Shown in pieces: positions 8,762-20,328 of a stretch of DNA of 64,000 bases. Source of the DNA: CAZADA01 sp964636945 (lineage in GTDB: Bacteria > Pseudomonadota > Alphaproteobacteria > Caulobacterales > Maricaulaceae). The stretch covers positions 18,689-82,688 of the forward strand of contig CAZWVH010000001.1 in NCBI GenBank assembly GCA_964636945.1, written 5' to 3'. A program made the translations under genes and the position numbers. The notes below the pieces were generated by a model that saw only the letters and a program-made list of their open reading frames with translations, did not search any database and was not told the DNA's origin. Position 1 is the stretch's first letter. The number at the start of each line of letters is the position of its first letter.

Positions 8762-11062
8762 CTATTCTGGCGCTTTGTCCATCAGATTCTGCGCCAAGAA
8801 TGTGTATTGCAGCGCCAGCCGCTTGGCGGTTTCCTGCAGATTGGCCGCCGCAGAGTGTCCACCGTCAATGTTTTCGTAATATTCGAACGGATGGCCATAT
8901 TCAGCGAGCAATGCCGCCATTTTCCGGGCGTGACCGGGATGAACGCGGTCATCCTTTGTGGAGGTTAAGAATAAGATGTTGGGATAGTCCTCGTCAGCAT
9001 TGACGTTGTGATAGGGCGAGATGCTCTCTAAGAACGCCCGTTCTTCAGGAATGTCGGGGTCACCGTATTCACCCATCCAAGACGCGCCCGCCAAAAGCAT
9101 GTGGTATCGCAACATATCCAGCAGCGGCACCGCGCAAACAACGGCGTTGAAGAGGTCTGGCCGCTGCGTATAGGCCGCGCCAACGAGCAAACCACCGTTT
9201 GAACCGCCCGATATGCCCAGTCTCTCTGAGCTGGTAATCCCCCGCGCGATGAGATCCTCGGCCACGGCGATGAAGTCGTCGTAGATGATTTGCCGATTGG
9301 TCTTCAGTCCCGCCTGATGCCATTTGGGACCAAATTCGCCGCCGCCGCGAATGTTGGCGATCACATAGACCCCGCCGTTTTCCAGCCAGAGCTTACCCAC
9401 CGTTCCCGAATAGGATGGGTTAAGCGAGATTTGAAAACCGCCATAGCCGTAAAGCAAAGTTGGGTTGGACCCATCCAGGGGCATATCAGCGGGATGGATC
9501 ACAAAGTATGGGATTTTCTCACCATCGGAGGATGCGGCCTCAAACTGTTCAACACGCATGTTTTCCGCGTCGAAGCGCGCCGGCGTGGCCTTGATTACAC
9601 TCGCATCGCCGGAGGCCATATCGACCCGCCAAAGCGTGTCTGGCGCAATGTGGCTTTCTTGGTTGATGAATGCGGTGTCACTGTCGCCATAGGCTGAAAT
9701 TGCCCCAAGCGAGCCTTTATCGGGCAGGGCCAGTGGTTCACGCGTCCAATCGCCATCAACAAAGTCCACGCTATAGGCCTTACCGATCACATTCTCGTAG
9801 ACAACGAGAATGATCTTGGACTGTGTGGCGCTCACCCCCTCGACAGACGAACGCTCACCTGGCGCATACAGCACCGCAATGTCGCCCACCTCGCCCGATT
9901 CCATCCACTGGTTGAGGTCGAAGGAGACAATCGTCCCTTTCGCAAAGGTATCTCCCCCCTCGATCGGGCTCCAATCTTCCTCCAGGCTCAGAACCAACTG
10001 TCCCTTAAAGTACTCGTTAATGCTGGATTTGCGAGGAATGGGCAGCGCTTTGGGGCCCTCTTCACTCAGCCAATAATACGTCCGTTCGTAAAATGTATGG
10101 CTATTGATCGCCATCATGACGGGCGCGTCGGGGTCATCAGTTTCCAGCCGAAATCCGCCAAGACCCACATCCTCAGGTGATCCGCGCAACACTTCGACGG
10201 CCTCATCGAGAGGCTGTCCGCGCTCCAGGCGCTTGATGATGAAGGGGTAGCCGGATTCAGTGAGCGAGCCTTCGCCCCAATCGGTGGCGACCAGCAACGA
10301 GTCCGCCCCGGCCCAGGTAACGCCTGACTTAGCCTCAGGCAGGGAAAATCCGCCTTCTACGAACGACGCGGTGTCGTGATTCCATTCACGATACGTCGTG
10401 GCGTCCTTGCCGCCATCTGATAGGCTCAGAAGGCATTGCGTGTAGGCCGGGGGTCGGCATGTGGAGCCCTTATACACCCAATTTTGGCCTTCTTCTTCGG
10501 CAAGCGCATCAATGCTGATCAAGGTTTCCCAATCGCTCGGTCCTTGCGAGGCATAGGACTCCAACGACGTCCGGCGCAAAACGCCGCGCACATGCTCGGC
10601 GTCCTGCCAAAAATTATAGACATGGCCACCGCGGTACTGGCCGTAGGCGATTTTGTCTTCAGCGTTCAAAATAGCCAACGCCTCGGATTGAAACTCGTCG
10701 AAACGCGAATCGGCGGTGAGTTTTTCTAACGTGGCGTCATTCCACGAGCGCACGGTGTTGAGCGCGGTTTCGCCCTCAACCTCCTCAAGAAAAAGGTAGG
10801 GGTCATTGCTTGGCTCGGTCTCTGCGGCCGCCTGCAACGCCTGGCTGCTTTGATCAGCCATATCTTGTGCGGGTTCAGCCTCGGCCTCTGCGCGCGCTGA
10901 CTCGGTGGTCATATCCTGTGTCTCTTCAAGAATGTCTACGGTATCGGTGGTCGTGGCTGTTGTCGCAGCTGTGGCTTCAGCTTGCGTGGTTTGTTCTTGT
11001 GAGCACGCCATGAGGGCCAATGCCGCAACCCCGGCGAGCCATGTACGCTTTGCTGTCAACAT
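8762..11062 (-). CDS. Prolyl oligopeptidase family S9A lipoprotein
   Basis: This encodes a 766-residue serine peptidase of the prolyl oligopeptidase family that would cut peptides after proline in the periplasm. The N-terminus is a lipoprotein signal with lipobox LMAC, then a low-complexity Thr/Ala/Glu linker to about residue 85. A beta-propeller domain follows, then the alpha/beta hydrolase domain with nucleophile Ser621 in GGSNGG, Asp in TKDDRVHP (704-705) and His736 in GGHSAA. All three catalytic residues are present. It faces dapF across a divergent intergenic region and has its own terminator, so it is probably a single-gene unit. Confidence 0.93.
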   Translation of the reverse strand: MLTAKRTWLAGVAALALMACSQEQTTQAEATAATTATTTDTVDILEETQDMTTESARAEAEAEPAQDMADQSSQALQAAAETEPSNDPYLFLEEVEGETALNTVRSWNDATLEKLTADSRFDEFQSEALAILNAEDKIAYGQYRGGHVYNFWQDAEHVRGVLRRTSLESYASQGPSDWETLISIDALAEEEGQNWVYKGSTCRPPAYTQCLLSLSDGGKDATTYREWNHDTASFVEGGFSLPEAKSGVTWAGADSLLVATDWGEGSLTESGYPFIIKRLERGQPLDEAVEVLRGSPEDVGLGGFRLETDDPDAPVMMAINSHTFYERTYYWLSEEGPKALPIPRKSSINEYFKGQLVLSLEEDWSPIEGGDTFAKGTIVSFDLNQWMESGEVGDIAVLYAPGERSSVEGVSATQSKIILVVYENVIGKAYSVDFVDGDWTREPLALPDKGSLGAISAYGDSDTAFINQESHIAPDTLWRVDMASGDASVIKATPARFDAENMRVEQFEAASSDGEKIPYFVIHPADMPLDGSNPTLLYGYGGFQISLNPSYSGTVGKLWLENGGVYVIANIRGGGEFGPKWHQAGLKTNRQIIYDDFIAVAEDLIARGITSSERLGISGGSNGGLLVGAAYTQRPDLFNAVVCAVPLLDMLRYHMLLAGASWMGEYGDPDIPEERAFLESISPYHNVNADEDYPNILFLTSTKDDRVHPGHARKMAALLAEYGHPFEYYENIDGGHSAAANLQETAKRLALQYTFLAQNLMDKAPE

Positions 11063-11206
11063 CGGTGATCTCCGATTGAATAATGTTCAAACCCTGACGT
11101 ATTAGCAGAACGCAAGGCTGCATAGAGCGCAAGAGGTCAGGAATTTCGCCAATGCGCAACCGCAAATTTCCTAGCGTTTGGGTTCGAGTCTTGCGAGGGT
11201 GACGGT

Positions 11207-12043
11207 ATGCGAATTTACAAGATGAACGGACTTGGAAACGCATTCGCCGTCTTCGACGCCAGGCGACGCGGAACTTTGGCGTTGTCGCCTAAACAAGTTC
11301 AAAAATTGGCCGACCCATCGAAGGGCATTGGGTGCGATCAAGTCATTGCCATTGAGCCGTCAATTCGCGGCGACGCCTTCATGCGGATTTGGAACGCAGA
11401 TGGCGAGGAAGTCTCCGCCTGTGGCAACGCAGCGCGCTGTGTGGCGTGGCTGCTCATGGAGGAAACGCAACAGGCCGTGCTCAAACTGGAAACCAAAGCC
11501 GGCGTGTTGAGCGCGGAACGGCGCGCACGGATGGAAGTGTGTGTCGACATGGGGTCTCCGCTGTTGCGATGGGAAGAAATTCCTCTCTCCTCGCGGCATG
11601 ACACGCGCGAAATCTCCATCTGTTTTGGCGACGTGAATGAGCCCATCCTCAAGGACCCGGGCGCCGTGAATATGGGTAATCCGCACGCGGTGTTTTTTGT
11701 GGACAATTTAGACGCCGTGCCGATCGCACGGCTCGGCCCTATTGTTGAAAATCACCCGCTTTTTCCCCAACGTGTGAATGTTGGCTTTGCCCAGATTTAC
11801 GCACGCGATCAAATCCGCCTGCGGGTTTGGGAACGCGGCGCGGGACTCACCAAGGCGTGCGGCACGGGCGCGTGTGCTGCGCTTGTCGCTGCGCATCGAC
11901 GAAACCTGACCGACCGCGTGGCGTTGCTGTCGCTCGATGGAGGTGACCTGGCGGTGGAATGGCGCGAGAGCGATGATCACGTCTTGATGACCGGTCCGGT
12001 TGAACTGGAATACGCCGCCGCATTGGATGCTGAGATCGCCTAG
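11207..12043 (+). CDS. dapF: Diaminopimelate epimerase
   Basis: DapF converts LL- to meso-diaminopimelate for lysine and peptidoglycan synthesis in the cytoplasm. The 278-residue product has both catalytic cysteines: C72 in ACGNAARC and C218 in KACGTGAC, and the MRIYKMNGLGNAF start typical of the family. It is transcribed away from the oligopeptidase gene and converges with the NUDIX gene 38 bp downstream. Confidence 0.96.
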   Translation: MRIYKMNGLGNAFAVFDARRRGTLALSPKQVQKLADPSKGIGCDQVIAIEPSIRGDAFMRIWNADGEEVSACGNAARCVAWLLMEETQQAVLKLETKAGVLSAERRARMEVCVDMGSPLLRWEEIPLSSRHDTREISICFGDVNEPILKDPGAVNMGNPHAVFFVDNLDAVPIARLGPIVENHPLFPQRVNVGFAQIYARDQIRLRVWERGAGLTKACGTGACAALVAAHRRNLTDRVALLSLDGGDLAVEWRESDDHVLMTGPVELEYAAALDAEIA

Positions 12044-12081
12044 TCTGATGAGTTCAACGGTCTGGGTCCGCGCAATGGAGG

Positions 12082-12633
12082 CTAGGGCCACTCCCCTTTG
12101 ATTGGCGGAGGATCGCCTCGCACTGCGGGAACGACGTGTGATTGCGACTCAGTCGCCTTCCAGTCTTCCAACGCCCAACGCACGGTCGGAAACGCCAGTT
12201 CGTCCCAATCAATGTCGTCCCATTTAACCATTTTAACGGCCGTTGTCTCATCGCCGGCGCGGGCTTCGTTAAGTAGCCGTGCGCGGAACATCATATGCAC
12301 TTGGCCAATCCGTGACACTGAATAAACGCCCACTAAACCGTCGAGAACAATGTCAGCCGACGCCTCCTCGCGCGCCTCGCGCACGGCGGCCGCATCAACA
12401 CATTCGCCCAGCTCCATGAAACCGGCCGGAACAGTCCAGTAGCCGCGCCTTGGATTGATGGCCCGTTTGCACAGCAAGATCAAATCATCCGCCACGCACA
12501 CCGCCCCGGCCACAATTTTTGGATTCTGATAATCCACAAATGTGCAATGGGCGCACACGCGCCGAGGGCGATCATCGCCTTCAGGCACAAGGCTTTCGAA
12601 GCTTGGAGATAGTGAATTCATGAGCGAAACCAT
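12082..12633 (-). CDS. NUDIX hydrolase with N-terminal zinc-ribbon-like segment
   Basis: The product (about 183 residues) has a CxxC pair in VCAHCTFVDYQNPKIV near the N-terminus, like the NudC-type zinc ribbon, followed by a NUDIX domain with GFMELGECVDAAAVREAREEA (NUDIX box GX5EX7REUXEE). Such proteins hydrolyse nucleoside diphosphates linked to other groups; the short length points to an ADP-ribose or NADH-type pyrophosphatase rather than full NudC. ATGs at 12633 and 12621 are both possible and neither has a clear ribosome site. It diverges from the MarR gene. Confidence 0.88.
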   Translation of the reverse strand: MVSLMNSLSPSFESLVPEGDDRPRRVCAHCTFVDYQNPKIVAGAVCVADDLILLCKRAINPRRGYWTVPAGFMELGECVDAAAVREAREEASADIVLDGLVGVYSVSRIGQVHMMFRARLLNEARAGDETTAVKMVKWDDIDWDELAFPTVRWALEDWKATESQSHVVPAVRGDPPPIKGEWP

Positions 12634-12744
12634 GTCTGGCGCAACACACAATGTCCATCCCCACTATAGATGTGGTAAGTTCTGCCCCCATCGGGAAAAG
12701 ATTTCTGTTAGGATCAATTTTCTCTTGACGCCGAGGAGGCCCCA

Positions 12745-13386
12745 ATGAGCACATTGGCGGGTGAATCTCTGCAGCAGAGCGAGGACTTTGCCCTCACGCA
12801 AAGTCCAAGCCATCTCATCCATAGGGCGCAACAATTTGCGGCCGATTGTTATGCCGAATCGGCGGGGCGCGATGCGCTGACCCAGCGACAGTTCGCCGTT
12901 TTAACAGCAGTAGCGCACCAGGACGGCTTAACGCAGACTGACCTTGTGAAGGCGACGGGCATTGATCGCTCCACGCTGGCGGACTTGGTCACACGCATGG
13001 TGAAAAAGGATTTGGTGGCCCGTCAAAAATCGGAACACGACGGACGGGCCAATATTGTGCGGCTTACAGCCAGCGGCCGCCAGCATCTCGAGGCTATGCG
13101 GCCGCAAGTGAGCCAGGCCGACAAAGCAATCTTGGACGCCCTTCCCAAGGCCAAGCGCGCCGCGTTTTTGGACGCGCTGCAGCGCCTTATGAATGTGATG
13201 GATGGTGTTGAAGGCGTCGGGCGCGCCGCCGATGGTCTATCCGCACCCGACACCAGCAAAACGGGCAAATCTGACAAGAAGGCTAAAGCTGGCAAATCGG
13301 GCAAAAAGGCTAAAGCCGCCAGCGCCAAGAAGGCAAAATCGGGCGCAGGCAAATCATCGAAAAAGAAAAAGGCGAAAGCGTCTTAA
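12745..13386 (+). CDS. MarR-family regulator with lysine-rich histone-H1-like tail
   Basis: Residues about 25-150 form a MarR winged helix-turn-helix: QRQFAVLTAVAHQDGLTQTDL, GIDRSTLADLVTRMV, DGRANIVRLTASGR. The last 44 residues (DNA 13253-13383) contain 18 lysines in repeated KKAKAGKSGKKAKAA-type units, like histone H1 or AlgP tails, and would bind DNA nonspecifically. The promoter region is shared with the divergent NUDIX gene, so that gene is an obvious candidate target. A GAGG ribosome site precedes the ATG. Which ligand it senses cannot be told. Confidence 0.9.
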   Translation: MSTLAGESLQQSEDFALTQSPSHLIHRAQQFAADCYAESAGRDALTQRQFAVLTAVAHQDGLTQTDLVKATGIDRSTLADLVTRMVKKDLVARQKSEHDGRANIVRLTASGRQHLEAMRPQVSQADKAILDALPKAKRAAFLDALQRLMNVMDGVEGVGRAADGLSAPDTSKTGKSDKKAKAGKSGKKAKAASAKKAKSGAGKSSKKKKAKAS

Positions 13387-13421
13387 GCGACAACGCGTGA
13401 CAAATTTCATTTCCGGCACAT

Positions 13422-13952
13422 TCACTGGGTTGCCGCGCGCCGCCAAGCGGGCAGGATGGCACGCTGCAGAGCTTCGGTGGTGATTTCACCCTTCCAGTGC
13501 AAAACCACCGAACCGCGGGCGTCGACTATGATGGTTTCAGGCGCACCGGACACGCCGAGCTTCTTGCCAATGATGCCATCGCGATCAATGCCCACCATGC
13601 GATAGGGGTCGCCGTGCTCAACCAGGAATGCGCGAGCTTCTTGCGCTCCGTCCCGCCACGCCAAGCCATAAATTGGCACACCTTGATCGGCCAGCTGCAT
13701 CAGCTCGTCGCTTTCCAGGATGCAGGGCTGGCACCACGACGCATAGGCGTTGACCATAAAGGGCTGACCGACCAATTGGCTTATGTCGAGGGTTTGGTCG
13801 GATGGGCGCAAACCCGGTGCGACAAATTGGGGGATGTCGCCGCCAGTGAGCTGTCCGCCCTCGGGCGGGCGCGTCACAAATAGCGCGATCGACAGCGCTG
13901 CCACCATCGCAATGGCCAGGACGAACACGCCAATGGGAAGGAAGCGGCTCAT
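13422..13952 (-). CDS. ccmG: Thiol:disulfide interchange protein for cytochrome c maturation
   Basis: CcmG (DsbE) is a membrane-anchored thioredoxin-like protein that reduces apocytochrome c haem-binding cysteines in the periplasm. The 176-residue product has an N-terminal membrane anchor (about residues 7-27) and the active site WCQPC with C74 and C77. It is the last gene of ccmABCD-ccmG and lies 3 bp after ccmD, so the genes are one operon. ccmE, ccmF and ccmH are not in this window. Confidence 0.93.
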   Translation of the reverse strand: MSRFLPIGVFVLAIAMVAALSIALFVTRPPEGGQLTGGDIPQFVAPGLRPSDQTLDISQLVGQPFMVNAYASWCQPCILESDELMQLADQGVPIYGLAWRDGAQEARAFLVEHGDPYRMVGIDRDGIIGKKLGVSGAPETIIVDARGSVVLHWKGEITTEALQRAILPAWRRAATQ

Positions 13953-13955
13953 GCT

Positions 13956-14138
13956 CTACTCCGGCGGCCGATCCCGCTTTCGCAATGCGGCGCGGTGGCG
14001 GAGGATGGCAAAGACCACCATCCAAACCAGCGCAATTCCTGTGACCGCGTAAGCGGCCGTTACTGACGTCCAGTCGCCATATTCCGCGGTCAAGTTTGAC
14101 CAAACCCGATCCAAATGTGAGAGCGGCCCAGAGATCAT
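13956..14138 (-). CDS. ccmD: Haem exporter protein CcmD
   Basis: A 60-residue single-span membrane protein. The one hydrophobic helix is TAAYAVTGIALVWMVVFAI, followed by a basic tail (RHRAALRKRD), which fits CcmD, the small subunit that helps release haem-loaded CcmE from CcmABC. Identity rests mainly on size, topology and position: its ATG overlaps the end of ccmC by 4 bp and ccmG follows. Confidence 0.9.
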   Translation of the reverse strand: MISGPLSHLDRVWSNLTAEYGDWTSVTAAYAVTGIALVWMVVFAILRHRAALRKRDRPPE

Positions 14139-14887
14139 GCGTTTGCCTCCTGGGCCGGAGGCTCAGCGAACACCGCGCGTGATCGAGCGCGGCGCACGCG
14201 CGCCTCAGCCCTTCGCACAATCAGTGCAGAGCGCATATTCCAGAGCGTTAATGCGCCGAACAGGGCCAGAAAGCCTAATCCCGAGACATAAAGTGGGGTT
14301 TTGAACACTGCATCGGTCGCATTTTCGAACACGCCGGACGGCTGGTGTAATGTATTCCAAAATTCCACCGAGTATTTCACGATGGGAAGAATGATCACGC
14401 TGACCATGCAATAGATTGCCCCGGCCAAGGCGCCCTTGTTTTCGTCGTCAAATGCCGCCCGAAGCGCAAAATAACCGAGGTAAAGCAGAAACAGTATCAA
14501 TGTTGACGCCATACGCGCGTCCCAGGCCCAGTAAACGCCCCAAGTGGGCTGGCCCCACACTGCGCCTGTGAGCAGAGCCGCCGCAGTGCACGCCGCGCCG
14601 AATGGCCCCGCCGCTTTCGCCGCTTCGTCGGCAAGCGCATGACGCCACGTGTAATACACGAAACTCGCACCCGCCATAAACGCATAGGCGAAAAGCGCCA
14701 CCCAGGCTGAGGGGACGTGTGCAAACATGATGCGAACCAAATCACCTTGGCTGCGTTCTTGCGGCGTGACCGTGAGGCCTTGAATCCATCCCCAACTGAT
14801 CAATCCAACGGCGCACAAGCCGAGCAGCCAAATGACCGGCGTGACGACCTTCATGAACCGTTCGGGATTTGAGAATTGTGTAACCAT
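14135..14887 (-). CDS. ccmC: Haem exporter/haem-handling protein CcmC
   Basis: CcmC attaches haem to CcmE in the periplasm. The 250-residue product has six predicted membrane segments and the tryptophan-rich WGVYWAWDARMAS motif (WWD domain) that binds haem, near residue 120. Its stop overlaps the ccmD start by 4 bp. ccmB lies 81 bp upstream on the same strand. Confidence 0.95.
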   Translation of the reverse strand: MVTQFSNPERFMKVVTPVIWLLGLCAVGLISWGWIQGLTVTPQERSQGDLVRIMFAHVPSAWVALFAYAFMAGASFVYYTWRHALADEAAKAAGPFGAACTAAALLTGAVWGQPTWGVYWAWDARMASTLILFLLYLGYFALRAAFDDENKGALAGAIYCMVSVIILPIVKYSVEFWNTLHQPSGVFENATDAVFKTPLYVSGLGFLALFGALTLWNMRSALIVRRAEARVRRARSRAVFAEPPAQEANA

Positions 14888-14968
14888 AACAAAGCCAGCT
14901 GTATGCCTTGCCCATCCTGCTTGCCCATCCCCGCCCAGTTCGGCGGTGAGACTGAGGAGATTTAGGCG

Positions 14969-15706
14969 TTAGTGTTCGACATGCAATCGGATCGCCGCCG
15001 CCGCTCCGACGGCGCCAACAATCACGGAGATTATGCTCGACGCAGCAAGCAGCGCCAACAACCCGCCAATGGGGTCATTGAACGAGGCGGCTTGTAACGT
15101 CAATGCGGCGAATATCACAGTGGGCGCCATCAGGGGCGGCGTCAAAACCGCAATCAATAAGCCGCCCCGCGCGGTTCCGGCGGTGAGTGCAGCCGGCGTA
15201 GCGCCAGCGCCTACCAAGCCAGGCGCGGCCAGCAGTACGACGGGAATCGACCATGCCATGACCCCTATCGGAGCCGCGAACATGGCCGAGGCGATGGGCG
15301 CCAAGAGGATGCACACGCCAAGTCCCGCAATCGCTCTCGCGCCGATTTTGGTGAGCGTCACAAACTCCAATGGGGCCGGGCCCATCACCAATTGATCTGT
15401 GGCGCCCGTTTCCAAATCTTCTTGAAACATGTGCTCCAGGCCGACAATGGCGGCAATGGCCAATGCCAGGATCAACGCACCGGGACTGGCCTCTGAAAGC
15501 GTGTCGCGATCGGGACCGAGAGCAAATGCTGTCAGCGCTGCAGCGCTGATGAAGAAGGCTGCGGAGGCCGCACTCCCCCCGCCTCCGCGCCACGCACGCG
15601 AAAACTCCCGTGACAACAAGGCCCAAAACGGGCTCCACGCGCTGCGGGCGCGCAAGCTGGCGCGGGCTTGGCGCATTTTCGAGTCAACCACCGGCCTGCG
15701 AATCAT
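14969..15706 (-). CDS. ccmB: ABC transporter permease CcmB
   Basis: CcmB is the membrane subunit of the CcmABC complex that releases haem-CcmE. The 245-residue product starts with a basic cytoplasmic stretch (ARASLRARSAW) and then has six hydrophobic segments, with the family-like FQEDLETGATDQLVMGPAP loop near residue 95. Its start overlaps the ccmA stop in an ATGA arrangement. Confidence 0.93.
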   Translation of the reverse strand: MIRRPVVDSKMRQARASLRARSAWSPFWALLSREFSRAWRGGGGSAASAAFFISAAALTAFALGPDRDTLSEASPGALILALAIAAIVGLEHMFQEDLETGATDQLVMGPAPLEFVTLTKIGARAIAGLGVCILLAPIASAMFAAPIGVMAWSIPVVLLAAPGLVGAGATPAALTAGTARGGLLIAVLTPPLMAPTVIFAALTLQAASFNDPIGGLLALLAASSIISVIVGAVGAAAAIRLHVEH

Positions 15707-16482
15707 GCCCCGCCCCCTTGAGAAAGATCGTTGCGATCCTCAGCGCCAGTATTCTCCGGCGCGTCCCCGTCATCGCCAGGATCATCGTCCTCGCCATCAG
15801 ACGCATCAGGTTCGGCGGCGCCATTGCCCTGCTGGTTGAGCTCAAGTCCCGGCATAATCCGGGTAAATTGCAGTGTACGGGTCTCAGTCCATCCCAGGGT
15901 ATCGTGGGCCGCAGCGATGATAATGCCGCCCGCGCGCCGACGCCGGCCAATCACCTCGTCCAGTAAGATCCGGCCATCTGTATCCAGCGGGGCAGCAGGT
16001 TCATCCAAGAGCCAAATCGGTTTCTTACTGGCGACCACGCGGGCCAATGCCGCGCGCCGACGCTGCCCCGCCGAAAGACGGCGCGAGGGCAAATCGGCAA
16101 ACCCTGCCGCGCCCAACGCCGCCAGTGATCCCGATACATCGGTGTCGCCGCGAAACCACCGGCTATGGAAGCGCACATGTTCCCTCGCGGTTTCACCCGG
16201 CGCCAATCCATCGCCGTGGCCGATATACGCCACGGCGTCCTCGGTGCTGATGAGCGAAGCAAACGCCGCGCCGGCGGCCACATCCACCTTGTCGTGTTCC
16301 TGGGCAAACCGGATCGAACCGCCCTGTGGGCGCAGCAGTCCTGCAAGAGCGCGCAATAAGGTGGTTTTGCCGGAGCCGTTTGGTCCACGCAACACGACAG
16401 CGTCTCCAGGACCGGCGGTGAAGCTGAGATCCTCAACAATGGGCAGGCCTGCGCGATACAGCGTCAAATTGGACACTGTCAT
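15703..16482 (-). CDS. ccmA: ABC transporter ATPase CcmA
   Basis: CcmA is the ATPase of the haem-handling CcmABC complex. From the ATG at 16482 (MTVSNLTLY) the product is 259 residues, against about 205 in typical CcmA. Walker A is GPNGSGKTT at 33-41, the signature is RRLSAGQRRRAALARV, and Walker B is KPIWLLDEP. The additional C-terminus, roughly the last 35 residues, is strongly acidic (Asp/Glu-rich with DGEDDDPGDDGD) and is not part of the usual ATPase. The longer upstream reading adds 29 implausible residues. The gene diverges from acnA. Confidence 0.93.
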   Translation of the reverse strand: MTVSNLTLYRAGLPIVEDLSFTAGPGDAVVLRGPNGSGKTTLLRALAGLLRPQGGSIRFAQEHDKVDVAAGAAFASLISTEDAVAYIGHGDGLAPGETAREHVRFHSRWFRGDTDVSGSLAALGAAGFADLPSRRLSAGQRRRAALARVVASKKPIWLLDEPAAPLDTDGRILLDEVIGRRRRAGGIIIAAAHDTLGWTETRTLQFTRIMPGLELNQQGNGAAEPDASDGEDDDPGDDGDAPENTGAEDRNDLSQGGGA

Positions 16483-16682
16483 CGTTACGGCTCGCACCCT
16501 GATGTCGAGGATACTCTTCACGCAATTACTCCAATGGCGCTCAATTGGGCTTTTCATCACGATGCGCATGGACGCGACGCGATCAACACATATAAACCCA
16601 CTTCACACAGTGAGTCCCGCCGGGACGTTTCACCTGATCGATGCCGTCAACGCGGCCGTTGTGCAAGGAGGGTATCCATATT

Positions 16683-19418
<2,736 letters not shown>

Positions 19419-19539
19419 AAGGACGGCAACGCGATCGTGCGGGTCAGAACCTTGGTGCGCACGGTCGCTCGCGCATGCGTGACAGCGCGGCGCCTGCGTT
19501 TGATTTGTGAGCGCTCCCGTGTCTGCGTATAAGTTGAGC

Positions 19540-20328
19540 ATGTTGAAGCGAATATTGTTCTCATTGGACTCAGTGATCCCAGGGCGATTGGCTTTCGCCG
19601 CCGCTATGTGCGTCCCCATACTGGCGGGCGCAGCTATCGGACCAGCAAAGGCTCATGTCCAAGATTCCGATGACGGTCCAGCGCCCGTCGTGGTTGAACT
19701 GTTCACCAGTCAGTCGTGCGGAAAATGCCCGGCCGCAAATCTTTTGATGGCCGAACTTGGTGAACAGGACGGCGTGCTCGCTCTCTCATTCTCTGTGGAT
19801 TACTGGAATGTGATGGGCTGGGAAGACACATTTGCCACACCAGAATTCACCAATCGCCAGCAGGACTATACCCGCACGCTCTCCAACTCCATGGTCTACA
19901 CGCCGCAATTCGTTTTCCAAGGCGTTGAGGATCAACGGGGATCGGGTCGTCACCACAATCGGGTGCGTGACCAATTGCGCGAATGCAAGTCGTCCGCGCC
20001 CCTATTGAGTGCTCAGCCGCCAATCACTCTGGTCGCGCAGGGCGATCAGGCGCTGATCACAATCGGGGACTTTGCCGCCGAAGGGCCGGCCACCGTGTGG
20101 TGGTTTGAATTCATTCCCGGCCGGGTTCCCGTTGATGTGGGCGGAGGATTGAATGCGGACAAAACCGTTACACTGTTTAACCCCGTGACCACCATGCATC
20201 GCTTGGGCGATTGGGAAGGCGGCGCACAAAACTACTCGGCGCCGATGACGCGCGATCGCGCAGGGGCAATTGTGATCCAAGACAATGAGTCCCTCGAGAT
20301 TCGGGCCGCCCAATCGACAGTGTTCTAA
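19540..20328 (+). CDS. DUF1223 thioredoxin-fold exported protein
   Basis: The product, about 262 residues, belongs to DUF1223, which is frequently found after acnA in alphaproteobacteria. It has an N-terminal hydrophobic segment that should act as a signal (about residues 15-38), then VVELFTSQSCGKCPAAN with C60 and C63 as a CxxC pair in a thioredoxin-like fold, and VDYWNVMGWEDTF after it. Its function is not known; a periplasmic redox role is a reasonable inference. GTG at 19507 is an alternative start; the ATG at 19540 gives a simpler signal peptide. Confidence 0.88.
   Translation: MLKRILFSLDSVIPGRLAFAAAMCVPILAGAAIGPAKAHVQDSDDGPAPVVVELFTSQSCGKCPAANLLMAELGEQDGVLALSFSVDYWNVMGWEDTFATPEFTNRQQDYTRTLSNSMVYTPQFVFQGVEDQRGSGRHHNRVRDQLRECKSSAPLLSAQPPITLVAQGDQALITIGDFAAEGPATVWWFEFIPGRVPVDVGGGLNADKTVTLFNPVTTMHRLGDWEGGAQNYSAPMTRDRAGAIVIQDNESLEIRAAQSTVF

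Noticed and set aside
11170..11190. T-loop-like GGGTTCGAGTC suggesting a tRNA before dapF
   Set aside because: No matching acceptor stem, D-loop or anticodon stem can be folded around it, and there is no CCA end.
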